DNA of 64,000 nt. It comes from Asparagopsis taxiformis (Eukaryota > Rhodophyta > Florideophyceae > Bonnemaisoniales > Bonnemaisoniaceae). Below, in pieces: positions 54,201-62,085 of the stretch. A program made the translations under genes and the position numbers. The stretch spans positions 62,001 through 126,000 of the forward strand of contig JALQPE010001805.1 of assembly GCA_030407315.1 (NCBI GenBank), written 5' to 3'. How positions within the stretch are numbered: the stretch's first letter is position 1; each line of letters starts with the position of its first letter. A model generated the notes under the pieces. That model searched no databases, had not been told where the DNA came from, and saw nothing but the letters and a program-made list of their open reading frames with translations.

Positions 54201-54438
54201 GGGGTTTGCCTATGACAGTACGTTGAGCTCCGGTGTCTATGCAGGCTCCATTCCATTTGGTCCTGTCGTTAGGTTTAGATGAAAAAATGTTTGGAGCAAA
54301 GACCTTTCCATGGAAGGTAGGCGAGGTATTTTGCTCGTTTGGGGTTTCAATATCACACCAGATTTTCTGGAGAGCAGTGTCGTCTGTGCGCCGTTTGTGG
54401 CGAAAACGAAGGTGAGTACTGTCTCCACTTAAAAATCC
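51244..54438 (-). CDS. Cop-1 unit A pro-pol (protease, integrase, RT, RNase H)
   Basis: 1,064 codons in the -1 frame relative to gag, open from GGA at 54,438. Protease: CIDTGAQRTVIG near 54,230. Then, counting from codon 130 as residue 1, integrase HHCC (H70, H75, C108, C111) and core D140, D201, E237 with 35 residues between the last two. RT: FSIDVTQAYLQS and YVDDLL (about 629). RNase H: VYSDASYGSNYDGS, SETMAFADA and PADALTK. Domain order PR-IN-RT-RH is that of Ty1/copia. No stop or frameshift, so this unit could be active. It ends 52 bp before the LTR. Confidence 0.92.
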   Translation of the reverse strand, partial: GFLSGDSTHLRFRHKRRTDDTALQKIWCDIETPNEQNTSPTFHGKVFAPNIFSSKPNDRTKWNGACIDTGAQRTVIGKPQALAYCRFTGVKFKPRKNGNFYRFGEDLQQSLGFIEIRIPSPNGSFIPLNVDVVRADVPLLIGLDVLDNFKMTVDTVNNVLRCPHMGWEIPLCRKYGHVYLEWSLIHNNLFTKNELIKLHRGFQHPPDEKLLNLIKRARPSECTEETTNMLRRVSENCDTCQRISQAPMRFKVTLPSEKDLVFGEELSMDLMLIDGNAILHVVDTATRFSSATFLDSNGSEYGQTAYGVWLAFLECWCTLYTGYPNRLRTDYGSIFTSPKWKELTNENGIQLRISGIEAHNSLGIGERLHDPLRRIYRKIRKDATGTNQQTALRLTLKAMNDTMGENGLVPSLLVFGIIPRFPVISSQLPAQSERMEVLAMAQREMNTIIAKRRIITALTKNIPSASDRFYSIDDEVLVYREKEKEWVGPYRVVFIDGKMITIQNPERTYEGTFSSQQIKPYLRDEGTEEKRPDSLSVLYQMLKPFRLSPESGSQEHSIQITEIIKHGDPRESEFDDAKREEIQGLIERGTWEIVPKSSVQEGANILGGRFVLTIKDVGTDKQRRKARYVVQGYRDRMKTSLVHDTSTAKQSSVKILVGISAIYGFRIFSIDVTQAYLQSSENLKREIYVKPSREFKLHDGELLKLRKPLYGLPDSGDYWGRTISDHLTNVLGMKKTIGDEAFFYKLRNNSLHGLCVTYVDDLLQTGDESFSESSKATEKIFQCREREWDTVQFAGVEIKSSRDEKQIHQSTYIHKLTKISEEASFQEYRSLRAQLAWTTHTRPDITCAVALATQVTEENFNEKRKDHIKSLNAVLTHLCKLRNLPLRYPKLERKDLRLQVYSDASYGSNYDGSSQIGFIVFLADDTNRCQPLYWTSRKSKRVSRSVLGSETMAFADAFDFSYALKYDLERILGLTIPIIMLTDSLSLFDVISKATATAEKRLMIDLKVVRNAYSSREMEKICFIRSEFNPADALTKISKCRTLENILKLGKLDHPIEQWVDRTH

Positions 54439-54441
54439 TCA
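54429..54441 (-). promoter_or_regulatory. probable -1 ribosomal frameshift site, Cop-1 gag/pro-pol
   Basis: In sense the sequence is TGAGGATTTTTAAG. Frame 0 (gag) reads GAT TTT TAA. The -1 frame has a TGA only nine bases before that stop and is then open through protease to the end of pol. Any shift must therefore occur in the GATTTTT window. Slippage of a UUU codon in front of the stop fits. Repeated unchanged in unit B (59,134-59,146). Confidence 0.65.
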
Positions 54442-55910
54442 GGGTCAACAGAATCTGGCTCGAAATTGTAGAAGTTTGTCTGCTCATCATTATTCGACTC
54501 TTCTTCGCTGGTTGATTCGTTGTTCTCTGTAGCGAAGAAGGCGTTAAATCTCTCATCGTCCTGATTTCTAAACAAAGCTTCTTCTGTTTGGATTGAGAGC
54601 TCAAAGAGAATCTGTTTTGTGCGGTTTGGGTTCTTCGAGATCATCCCGGCGACGTTTTGTACGATGTTTGGTCGTTGATCGCAGTCTTTGATGAAGTGAT
54701 CCTTACTGCCGCAGTTGTGACAGGTTCGAGGGTTCCCGAAACGATCAATACCATTTCTTCCAGCAGAATTGTTCATCCCAGAAGTATTTAGGGGCTTATT
54801 TGGAATAGAGGACTTAGATCTAGGCTTTCGAGGTCTGCCATATGTTCCTTGTCCTTGGTAGTGTATCCCAGAAGTTTGTTCTCGGAATTGGCTGTGGTTG
54901 TCACGGCGTCGAGCTTCCGTTTCTTCCTGTTCTTGTAACCAAGCTGCATCCAGTGCTGTATAGAGTTGTTGAAAGTCCCAAGGGGGGTTTGATGATTGGG
55001 AGGATGCTAGAGCATTTCGTGCCCAGCTGGCACCGACGACGGCTTTATACAGATAGTCGACTTTGTCTTCTTCTGACCTGTGTGTCATTGGTCCTTGAGG
55101 AGAGTACCGTGTGATAGTTTCGCGGAGTTCTTCCAAGCCTTCGGCTATGGAGCAGTTTCGGCTCTTGATGATGCTGTTGAGTCGCAAACTCTGCAGGTAT
55201 TTTCGTACCCTGTTTTGCCTAGTGATGTTATTAAACTCTTCTTGCATCATCTGACAAGCGGATGCGAAGTCGTCGACAATGACGAGTACCTTGGTTCGGT
55301 AGAACCTTTTTGCTTCCCCATCGAAGATGTGGTGGAAGAATAGGAACTTCTCACCGTGGTCTAAACCGTACTCGTTGGCTACTTCGAGATAGTTGTTTAT
55401 GTGCTCGGTGATACTTTCACCTAACTTCCCGCTGAATTTTTCGGTGCTCTTAAATCGAATAGCCATGTTGTGGGCTAGGTTTCGAGAGGGACCGTCCGCA
55501 ATGTAACTATTTTGGGTCTCGTTTCCTTGCGAGCTCTGCGAGGGGGGTCGATGGTGAAGACTCTCGATGTTAGCAAGAGCACTCTCTTGATCTTGTCTTT
55601 GGTCGTATAGAGTGGCTGGTAGACCGTATACGACTCTATTGCTTTTAGGATGCTGTCGGTATTGAAATCCCATCGAGACCAAGTAGTCACGCAAGATGCG
55701 ATGGAGTGTGTGGGGACCACTTAACGCTTCATGGCTGTACAGGACTTCAGGTGGTAAGTCCTGTCGTAAGTCCTGGATAGCGTCCTCGCTTGAGGGTTGT
55801 GGTTGAGCTAGAATGACGACACTCATGGATGACTTAATGGCATTATGGGCTGACGAGATTGGGTTGTAGTCTATCAGGGTAGACTTGATCTTGTCTTGTG
55901 ACGGAGCCAT
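54429..55910 (-). CDS. Cop-1 unit A gag
   Basis: 493 codons. Capsid-like helices in the middle (FKSTEKFSGKLGESITEHIN ... FLFFHHIFDGEAKRFYRT ... MMQEEFNNITRQNRVRKYLQ), a basic stretch, then one zinc knuckle CHNCGSKDHFIKDC (residues 397-410) and an acidic Asn/Glu-rich tail. It stops at TAA 54,431-54,429, inside a five-U run where the -1 pol frame opens. The translation is the same in unit B. Confidence 0.92.
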   Translation of the reverse strand: MAPSQDKIKSTLIDYNPISSAHNAIKSSMSVVILAQPQPSSEDAIQDLRQDLPPEVLYSHEALSGPHTLHRILRDYLVSMGFQYRQHPKSNRVVYGLPATLYDQRQDQESALANIESLHHRPPSQSSQGNETQNSYIADGPSRNLAHNMAIRFKSTEKFSGKLGESITEHINNYLEVANEYGLDHGEKFLFFHHIFDGEAKRFYRTKVLVIVDDFASACQMMQEEFNNITRQNRVRKYLQSLRLNSIIKSRNCSIAEGLEELRETITRYSPQGPMTHRSEEDKVDYLYKAVVGASWARNALASSQSSNPPWDFQQLYTALDAAWLQEQEETEARRRDNHSQFREQTSGIHYQGQGTYGRPRKPRSKSSIPNKPLNTSGMNNSAGRNGIDRFGNPRTCHNCGSKDHFIKDCDQRPNIVQNVAGMISKNPNRTKQILFELSIQTEEALFRNQDDERFNAFFATENNESTSEEESNNDEQTNFYNFEPDSVDPEDF

Positions 55911-56007
55911 GATAGTGTATCACTACAGTGTAACAGTACTTCAAGTTTGTTGAACCAATGTTTGGGGAGATAATCTAGAATTAGTGGCTTTCTAGAGAGA
56001 TCAAATT

Positions 56008-56589
56008 TTATTGGTCCAACTTCTCTAGGTACTTGGCGTTACGAGATTCGCGTTCCTTCTGCTGATGTCCACGCGAAAATTTGTGCGTTTCTGCGTCGTT
56101 GAGGCTCTTGAACTGTAAGTTGCACAGTGAGCAGGGGTAGTAATTGTTTTTCTTGGCTTCAATTGCTGCAATTACTCGTTTATGCTTGGCACCGTTTTGG
56201 TGGATACGTAGTTGGTAAGCTGAGGACAGCTGTATCTCACACGTAGCACAGATGTGTTGCGCTTTTGGTTTCTGTTTTTTTGTGATTTTTGAAGTTGCTA
56301 CGCGGAGTGTATTTACAGAGGCAGCCAGTGGCATCAACTGTAATTCGCGTCGGTTTGGATGCTTAGTAGGGGGCTTTGTTCGGGCTATGGGGTCCGAATT
56401 TGGCGGGTGGTCCGCGAGGTGGGCCCAGTCCTGCGATAGAACGGGCGTTGATGGCCTTGCCCGCTCGGGGGCCGGCTGGTCCTGTTCCGCGGTCCGAAGG
56501 GCCGCGTAATGCCGTTGCACGGCTTCCTCTCTTTCCTGTACGACGCGCGGGTCGTTCGAAGTCCGTTTCGCTCTTGCCACTGATTGCAA
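56008..56589 (-). CDS. Cop-1 unit A accessory ORF with two C2H2 zinc fingers
   Basis: 193 codons between the 5' LTR and gag. Finger 1 is CATCEIQLSSAYQLRIHQ followed by KH; finger 2 is CSLCNLQFKSLNDAETHK followed by GH. Both have C-x2-C-x12-H-x5-H spacing, the U1C/JAZ type often linked to double-stranded RNA or RNP binding. The N-terminus is Ala/Arg/Pro-rich. Intact and unchanged in translation in unit B, so probably under constraint. Copia elements do not usually carry such an ORF before gag. Role unknown; RNA packaging or a captured host gene are possibilities. Confidence 0.75.
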   Translation of the reverse strand: MQSVARAKRTSNDPRVVQEREEAVQRHYAALRTAEQDQPAPERARPSTPVLSQDWAHLADHPPNSDPIARTKPPTKHPNRRELQLMPLAASVNTLRVATSKITKKQKPKAQHICATCEIQLSSAYQLRIHQNGAKHKRVIAAIEAKKNNYYPCSLCNLQFKSLNDAETHKFSRGHQQKERESRNAKYLEKLDQ

Positions 56590-56845
56590 AGTCAGTTTCT
56601 GAATAATCGGTCAAATTTCCAAATAACAAGTGTTCACTTACTATTTGGTGAACTGTAATATTGGTTATCCAATCAGATCAGAGATCCGCAGAGTATTTCA
56701 CACAAATGTAAACGAGAAAGTCGTAGTACACTTATCGTGGAATGCTACTGATTACGGTACCACCAAAGAGGAGTAGGTTGTATTTTCCAGAGGTCAGTTG
56801 AGTGATGCGGATTCCAGAGTCAACAAGACCACGCTTAGTCTAGAC
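56590..56845 (-). promoter_or_regulatory. Cop-1 unit A untranslated leader
   Basis: 256 bp between LTR 2 and the zinc-finger ORF; no ORF. In sense the LTR is followed by GTCTAGACTAAGCGTGG. There is no TGG at the junction, so priming may use another part of a tRNA. Confidence 0.5.
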
Positions 56846-57327
56846 TGTCGTGAGCCTTAGTGTTTTCCGAATTATTTGAAAGTTCCAATGATTGTTGATA
56901 GATTTCGTTCTGGTGTTGCAATGTTAATTCCAGAGTGGGCGAGTATGGTTGAGAGAGGTCGGGCAATTTGGTGTTTCTTGGGTGAAACAAATGATAACCG
57001 GTCAGAGCCTCGCGTTCGCGAATATGTCTGATCGAGGCAAACGCGGTCGCGTGTGATTTGCCAGTAGAATTGAGCTTGTGCTCCTTTTATTGTGTTGCTG
57101 GGTGTGCTTGTTGTGTGTTTTCTATCTCCGAGTTGGCTCTACCTGGAGTTCTTTATATGCTCTATCTGCCTTCACTCTACACCACAAACCTCCACCCTTG
57201 CCGACACTTAGACGTTTAGAAATGATCTCTGCCATGAAGTCTGAGCAATTTGTTGTAGCGAGTATTAGTCCAGAAAATTTCATTACAGTAGCTTGTACTG
57301 TTTACAGTGGCTTGAAGATTTCTGACA
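56846..57327 (-). repeat. Cop-1 LTR 2 (5' LTR of A, 3' LTR of B)
   Basis: 482 bp, one base shorter than the others (CCGAATTATT against CCGAAATTATT). It is shared by two adjacent units. Confidence 0.85.
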
Positions 57328-57380
57328 TTCCCAATTCTTTTTTTTCGCTCAACAAATCTTCGTAAATAATTTTCTCAATA

Positions 57381-59143
57381 TCTAATGGGTTCTATCTACC
57401 CATTGTTCAATTGGGTGATCCAATTTTCCTAGCTTTAATATGTTTTCAAGTGTCCTGCACTTTTGAAATTTTTGTAAGGGCATCAGCGGGGATTGAATTC
57501 ACTCCGAATAAAGCATATCTTTTCCATTTCCCTGGACGAATATGCATTTCGGACTACTTTCAGGTCTATCATTAAACGTTTTCTCAGCAGTTGCTGTTGC
57601 TTTAGAGATCACGTCAAATAGGGATAAACTGTCAGTAAGCATAATGATCGGAATAGTCAGTCCCAGTATGCGTTCGAGATCATATTTCAGCGCATAACTG
57701 AAGTCGAAGGCGTCAGCAAACGCCATTGTTTCGCTTCCAAGTACTGATCTAGACACCCGTTTGGATTTACGTGAAGTCCAATACAGCGGTTGGCATCGAT
57801 TTGTATCGTCTGCTAAGAAGACGATGATCCGATCTGCGACGATCCGTCATAATTGCTTCCATAGGATGCATCTGAATATACTTGAAGTCTCAAGTCCTTT
57901 CTTTCTAGTTTCGGATAACGCAAAGGAAGGTTCCTAAGTTTACATAGATGAGTTAGGACAGCGTTCAAGGATTTGATGTGATCCTTCCTTTTTTCGTTGA
58001 AATTTTCTTCTGTAACTTGTGTAGCTAAAGCTACAGCACAAGTGATGTCCGGTCTGGTATGTGTTGTCCACGCAAGTTGGGCTCGGAGTGATCTGTATTC
58101 TTGCGATGAAGCTTCCTCCTAATCTTAGTAAGTTTGTGGATATAGGTACTTTGGTGAAGTCTGTTTTTCGTCTCTAGTAGACTTAGATATTCGACGCCGG
58201 CAAATTGAACGGTATCCCATTCTCGTTCTCGGCATTGAAATATTCTCAGTCCATTTCGAAGATTCTGAAAATGTTGAAGAAAACCTTGTTGCAGTGTCCA
58301 CTACGTGCAAGATTGCGTTTCCGTCTATGAGCATGAGGTCCATTGAGAGCTCTTCTCCGAACACGAGATCTTTTTCGGACGGTAGTGTCACTTTGAATCG
58401 CATCGGGGCTTGAGAGATTCTTTGACATGTGTCACAATTTTCGGAAACTCTTCGGAGCATATTCGTAGTTTCTTCAGTACATTCACTGGGTCGGGCGCGC
58501 TTGATTAGGTTCAAGAGCTTCTCATCTGGAGGATGTTGAAAACCTCTATGCAGTTTGATGAGCTCATTCTTAGTGAAGAGATTGTTATGTATTAGACTCC
58601 ACTCTAGGTAGACATGCCCATATTTTCGACACAATGGTATTTCCCATCCCATGTGAGGGCACCTAAGAACATTGTTGACAGTGTCAACTGTCATCTTAAA
58701 GTTGTCCAGGACATCGAGTCCGATCAACAGGGGTACATCGGCACGTACAACGTCCACATTTAGGGGAATAAAACTTCCATTTGGTGAAGGTATCCTAATT
58801 TCGATAAAGCCAAGTGATTGTTGTAAGTCTTCTCCGAAGCGGTAAAAGTTTCCATTTTTTCGTGGTTTAAATTTGTCACCTGTGAATCGACAATACGCGA
58901 GAGCTTGGGGTTTGCCTATGACAGTACGTTGAGCTCCGGTGTCTATGCAGGCTCCATTCCATTTGGTCCTGTCGTTAGGTTTAGATGAAAAATGTTTGGA
59001 GCAAAGACCTTTCCATGGAAGGTAGGCGAGGTATTTTGCTCGTTTGGGGTTTCAATATCACACCAGATTTTCTGGAGAGCAGTGTCGTCTGTGCGCCGTT
59101 TGTGGCGAAAACGAAGGTGAGTACTGTCTCCACTTAAAAATCC
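57381..59143 (-). pseudogene. Cop-1 unit B pol, deleted and frameshifted
   Basis: Same order as unit A but about 1.43 kb is missing: the sequence jumps at about 58,261 from the RT YVDD region to the integrase HHCC region (A positions about 52,130 to 53,566). Several one-base changes in runs (C-T-T-T-T-G, GCGGGG, CGTTTTCTC) break the left part, and the protease has lost one T (58,987-58,991). Not functional. Confidence 0.9.
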
Positions 59144-60615
59144 TCAGGGTCAACAGAATCTGGCTCGAAATTGTAGAAGTTTGTCTGCTCATCATTATTC
59201 GACTCTTCTTCGCTGGTTGATTCGTTGTTCTCTGTAGCGAAGAAGGCGTTAAATCTCTCATCGTCCTGATTTCTAAACAAAGCTTCTTCTGTTTGGATTG
59301 AGAGCTCAAAGAGAATCTGTTTTGTGCGGTTTGGGTTCTTCGAGATCATCCCGGCGACGTTTTGTACGATGTTTGGTCGTTGATCGCAGTCTTTGATGAA
59401 GTGATCCTTACTGCCGCAGTTGTGACAGGTTCGAGGGTTCCCGAAACGATCAATACCATTTCTTCCAGCAGAATTGTTCATCCCAGAAGTATTTAGGGGC
59501 TTATTTGGAATAGAGGACTTAGATCTAGGCTTTCGAGGTCTGCCATATGTTCCTTGTCCTTGGTAGTGTATCCCAGAAGTTTGTTCTCGGAATTGGCTGT
59601 GGTTGTCACGGCGTCGAGCTTCCGTTTCTTCCTGTTCTTGTAACCAAGCTGCATCCAGTGCTGTATAGAGTTGTTGAAAGTCCCAAGGGGGGTTTGATGA
59701 TTGGGAGGATGCTAGAGCATTTCGTGCCCAGCTGGCACCGACGACGGCTTTATACAGATAGTCGACTTTGTCTTCTTCTGACCTGTGTGTCATTGGTCCT
59801 TGAGGAGAGTACCGTGTGATAGTTTCGCGGAGTTCTTCCAAGCCTTCGGCTATGGAGCAGTTTCGGCTCTTGATGATGCTGTTGAGTCGCAAACTCTGCA
59901 GGTATTTTCGTACCCTGTTTTGCCTAGTGATGTTATTAAACTCTTCTTGCATCATCTGACAAGCGGATGCGAAGTCGTCGACAATGACGAGTACCTTGGT
60001 TCGGTAGAACCTTTTTGCTTCCCCATCGAAGATGTGGTGGAAGAATAGGAACTTCTCACCGTGGTCTAAACCGTACTCGTTGGCTACTTCGAGATAGTTG
60101 TTTATGTGCTCGGTGATACTTTCACCTAACTTCCCGCTGAATTTTTCGGTGCTCTTAAATCGAATAGCCATGTTGTGGGCTAGGTTTCGAGAGGGACCGT
60201 CCGCAATGTAACTATTTTGGGTCTCGTTTCCTTGCGAGCTCTGCGAGGGGGGTCGATGGTGAAGACTCTCGATGTTAGCAAGAGCACTCTCTTGATCTTG
60301 TCTTTGGTCGTATAGAGTGGCTGGTAGACCGTATACGACTCTATTGCTTTTAGGATGCTGTCGGTATTGAAATCCCATCGAGACCAAGTAGTCACGCAAG
60401 ATGCGATGGAGTGTGTGGGGACCACTTAACGCTTCATGGCTGTACAGGACTTCAGGTGGTAAGTCCTGTCGTAAGTCCTGGATAGCGTCCTCGCTTGAGG
60501 GTTGTGGTTGAGCTAGAATGACGACACTCATGGATGACTTAATGGCATTATGGGCTGACGAGATTGGGTTGTAGTCTATCAGGGTAGACTTGATCTTGTC
60601 TTGTGACGGAGCCAT
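59134..60615 (-). CDS. Cop-1 unit B gag
   Basis: 493 codons, same translation as unit A gag, with the same zinc knuckle and end. It could supply Gag in trans even though this unit's pol is broken. Confidence 0.9.
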   Translation of the reverse strand: MAPSQDKIKSTLIDYNPISSAHNAIKSSMSVVILAQPQPSSEDAIQDLRQDLPPEVLYSHEALSGPHTLHRILRDYLVSMGFQYRQHPKSNRVVYGLPATLYDQRQDQESALANIESLHHRPPSQSSQGNETQNSYIADGPSRNLAHNMAIRFKSTEKFSGKLGESITEHINNYLEVANEYGLDHGEKFLFFHHIFDGEAKRFYRTKVLVIVDDFASACQMMQEEFNNITRQNRVRKYLQSLRLNSIIKSRNCSIAEGLEELRETITRYSPQGPMTHRSEEDKVDYLYKAVVGASWARNALASSQSSNPPWDFQQLYTALDAAWLQEQEETEARRRDNHSQFREQTSGIHYQGQGTYGRPRKPRSKSSIPNKPLNTSGMNNSAGRNGIDRFGNPRTCHNCGSKDHFIKDCDQRPNIVQNVAGMISKNPNRTKQILFELSIQTEEALFRNQDDERFNAFFATENNESTSEEESNNDEQTNFYNFEPDSVDPEDF

Positions 60616-60712
60616 GATAGTGTATCACTACAGTGTAACAGTACTTCAAGTTTGTTGAACCAATGTTTGGGGAGATAATCTAGAATTAGTGGCTTTCTAG
60701 AGAGATCAAATT

Positions 60713-61294
60713 TTATTGGTCCAACTTCTCTAGGTACTTGGCGTTACGAGATTCGCGTTCCTTCTGCTGATGTCCACGCGAAAATTTGTGCGTTTCTGCG
60801 TCGTTGAGGCTCTTGAACTGTAAGTTGCACAGTGAGCAGGGGTAGTAATTGTTTTTCTTGGCTTCAATTGCTGCAATTACTCGTTTATGCTTGGCACCGT
60901 TTTGGTGGATACGTAGTTGGTAAGCTGAGGACAGCTGTATCTCACACGTAGCACAGATGTGTTGCGCTTTTGGTTTCTGTTTTTTTGTGATTTTTGAAGT
61001 TGCTACGCGGAGTGTATTTACAGAGGCAGCCAGTGGCATCAACTGTAATTCGCGTCGGTTTGGATGCTTAGTAGGGGGCTTTGTTCGGGCTATGGGGTCC
61101 GAATTTGGCGGGTGGTCCGCGAGGTGGGCCCAGTCCTGCGATAGAACGGGCGTTGATGGCCTTGCCCGCTCGGGGGCCGGCTGGTCCTGTTCCGCGGTCC
61201 GAAGGGCCGCGTAATGCCGTTGCACGGCTTCCTCTCTTTCCTGTACGACGCGCGGGTCGTTCGAAGTCCGTTTCGCTCTTGCCACTGATTGCAA
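60713..61294 (-). CDS. Cop-1 unit B accessory two-zinc-finger ORF
   Basis: 193 codons, same translation as 56,008-56,589, including both C2H2 fingers. It lies 97 bp upstream of gag in sense, after a 256-bp leader (61,295-61,550). Confidence 0.75.
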   Translation of the reverse strand: MQSVARAKRTSNDPRVVQEREEAVQRHYAALRTAEQDQPAPERARPSTPVLSQDWAHLADHPPNSDPIARTKPPTKHPNRRELQLMPLAASVNTLRVATSKITKKQKPKAQHICATCEIQLSSAYQLRIHQNGAKHKRVIAAIEAKKNNYYPCSLCNLQFKSLNDAETHKFSRGHQQKERESRNAKYLEKLDQ

Positions 61295-61550
61295 AGTCAG
61301 TTTCTGAATAATCGGTCAAATTTCCAAATAACAAGTGTTCACTTACTATTTGGTGAACTGTAATATTGGTTATCCAATCAGATCAGAGATCCGCAGAGTA
61401 TTTCACACAAATGTAAACGAGAAAGTCGTAGTACACTTATCGTGGAATGCTACTGATTACGGTACCACCAAAGAGGAGTAGGTTGTATTTTCCAGAGGTC
61501 AGTTGAGTGATGCGGATTCCAGAGTCAACAAGACCACGCTTAGTCTAGAC

Positions 61551-62033
61551 TGTCGTGAGCCTTAGTGTTTTCCGAAATTATTTGAAAGTTCCAATGATTG
61601 TTGATAGATTTCGTTCTGGTGTTGCAATGTTAATTCCAGAGTGGGCGAGTATGGTTGAGAGAGGTCGGGCAATTTGGTGTTTCTTGGGTGAAACAAATGA
61701 TAACCGGTCAGAGCCTCGCGTTCGCGAATATGTCTGATCGAGGCAAACGCGGTCGCGTGTGATTTGCCAGTAGAATTGAGCTTGTGCTCCTTTTATTGTG
61801 TTGCTGGGTGTGCTTGTTGTGTGTTTTCTATCTCCGAGTTGGCTCTACCTGGAGTTCTTTATATGCTCTATCTGCCTTCACTCTACACCACAAACCTCCA
61901 CCCTTGCCGACACTTAGACGTTTAGAAATGATCTCTGCCATGAAGTCTGAGCAATTTGTTGTAGCGAGTATTAGTCCAGAAAATTTCATTACAGTAGCTT
62001 GTACTGTTTACAGTGGCTTGAAGATTTCTGACA
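61551..62033 (-). repeat. Cop-1 LTR 3 (5' LTR of B, 3' LTR of C)
   Basis: 483 bp, same length as LTR 1 and matching it where compared, including the two places where LTR 2 and its flank differ. Confidence 0.85.
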
Positions 62034-62085
62034 TTCCCAATTCTTTTTTCGCTCAACAAATCTTCGTAAATAATTTTCTCAATAT

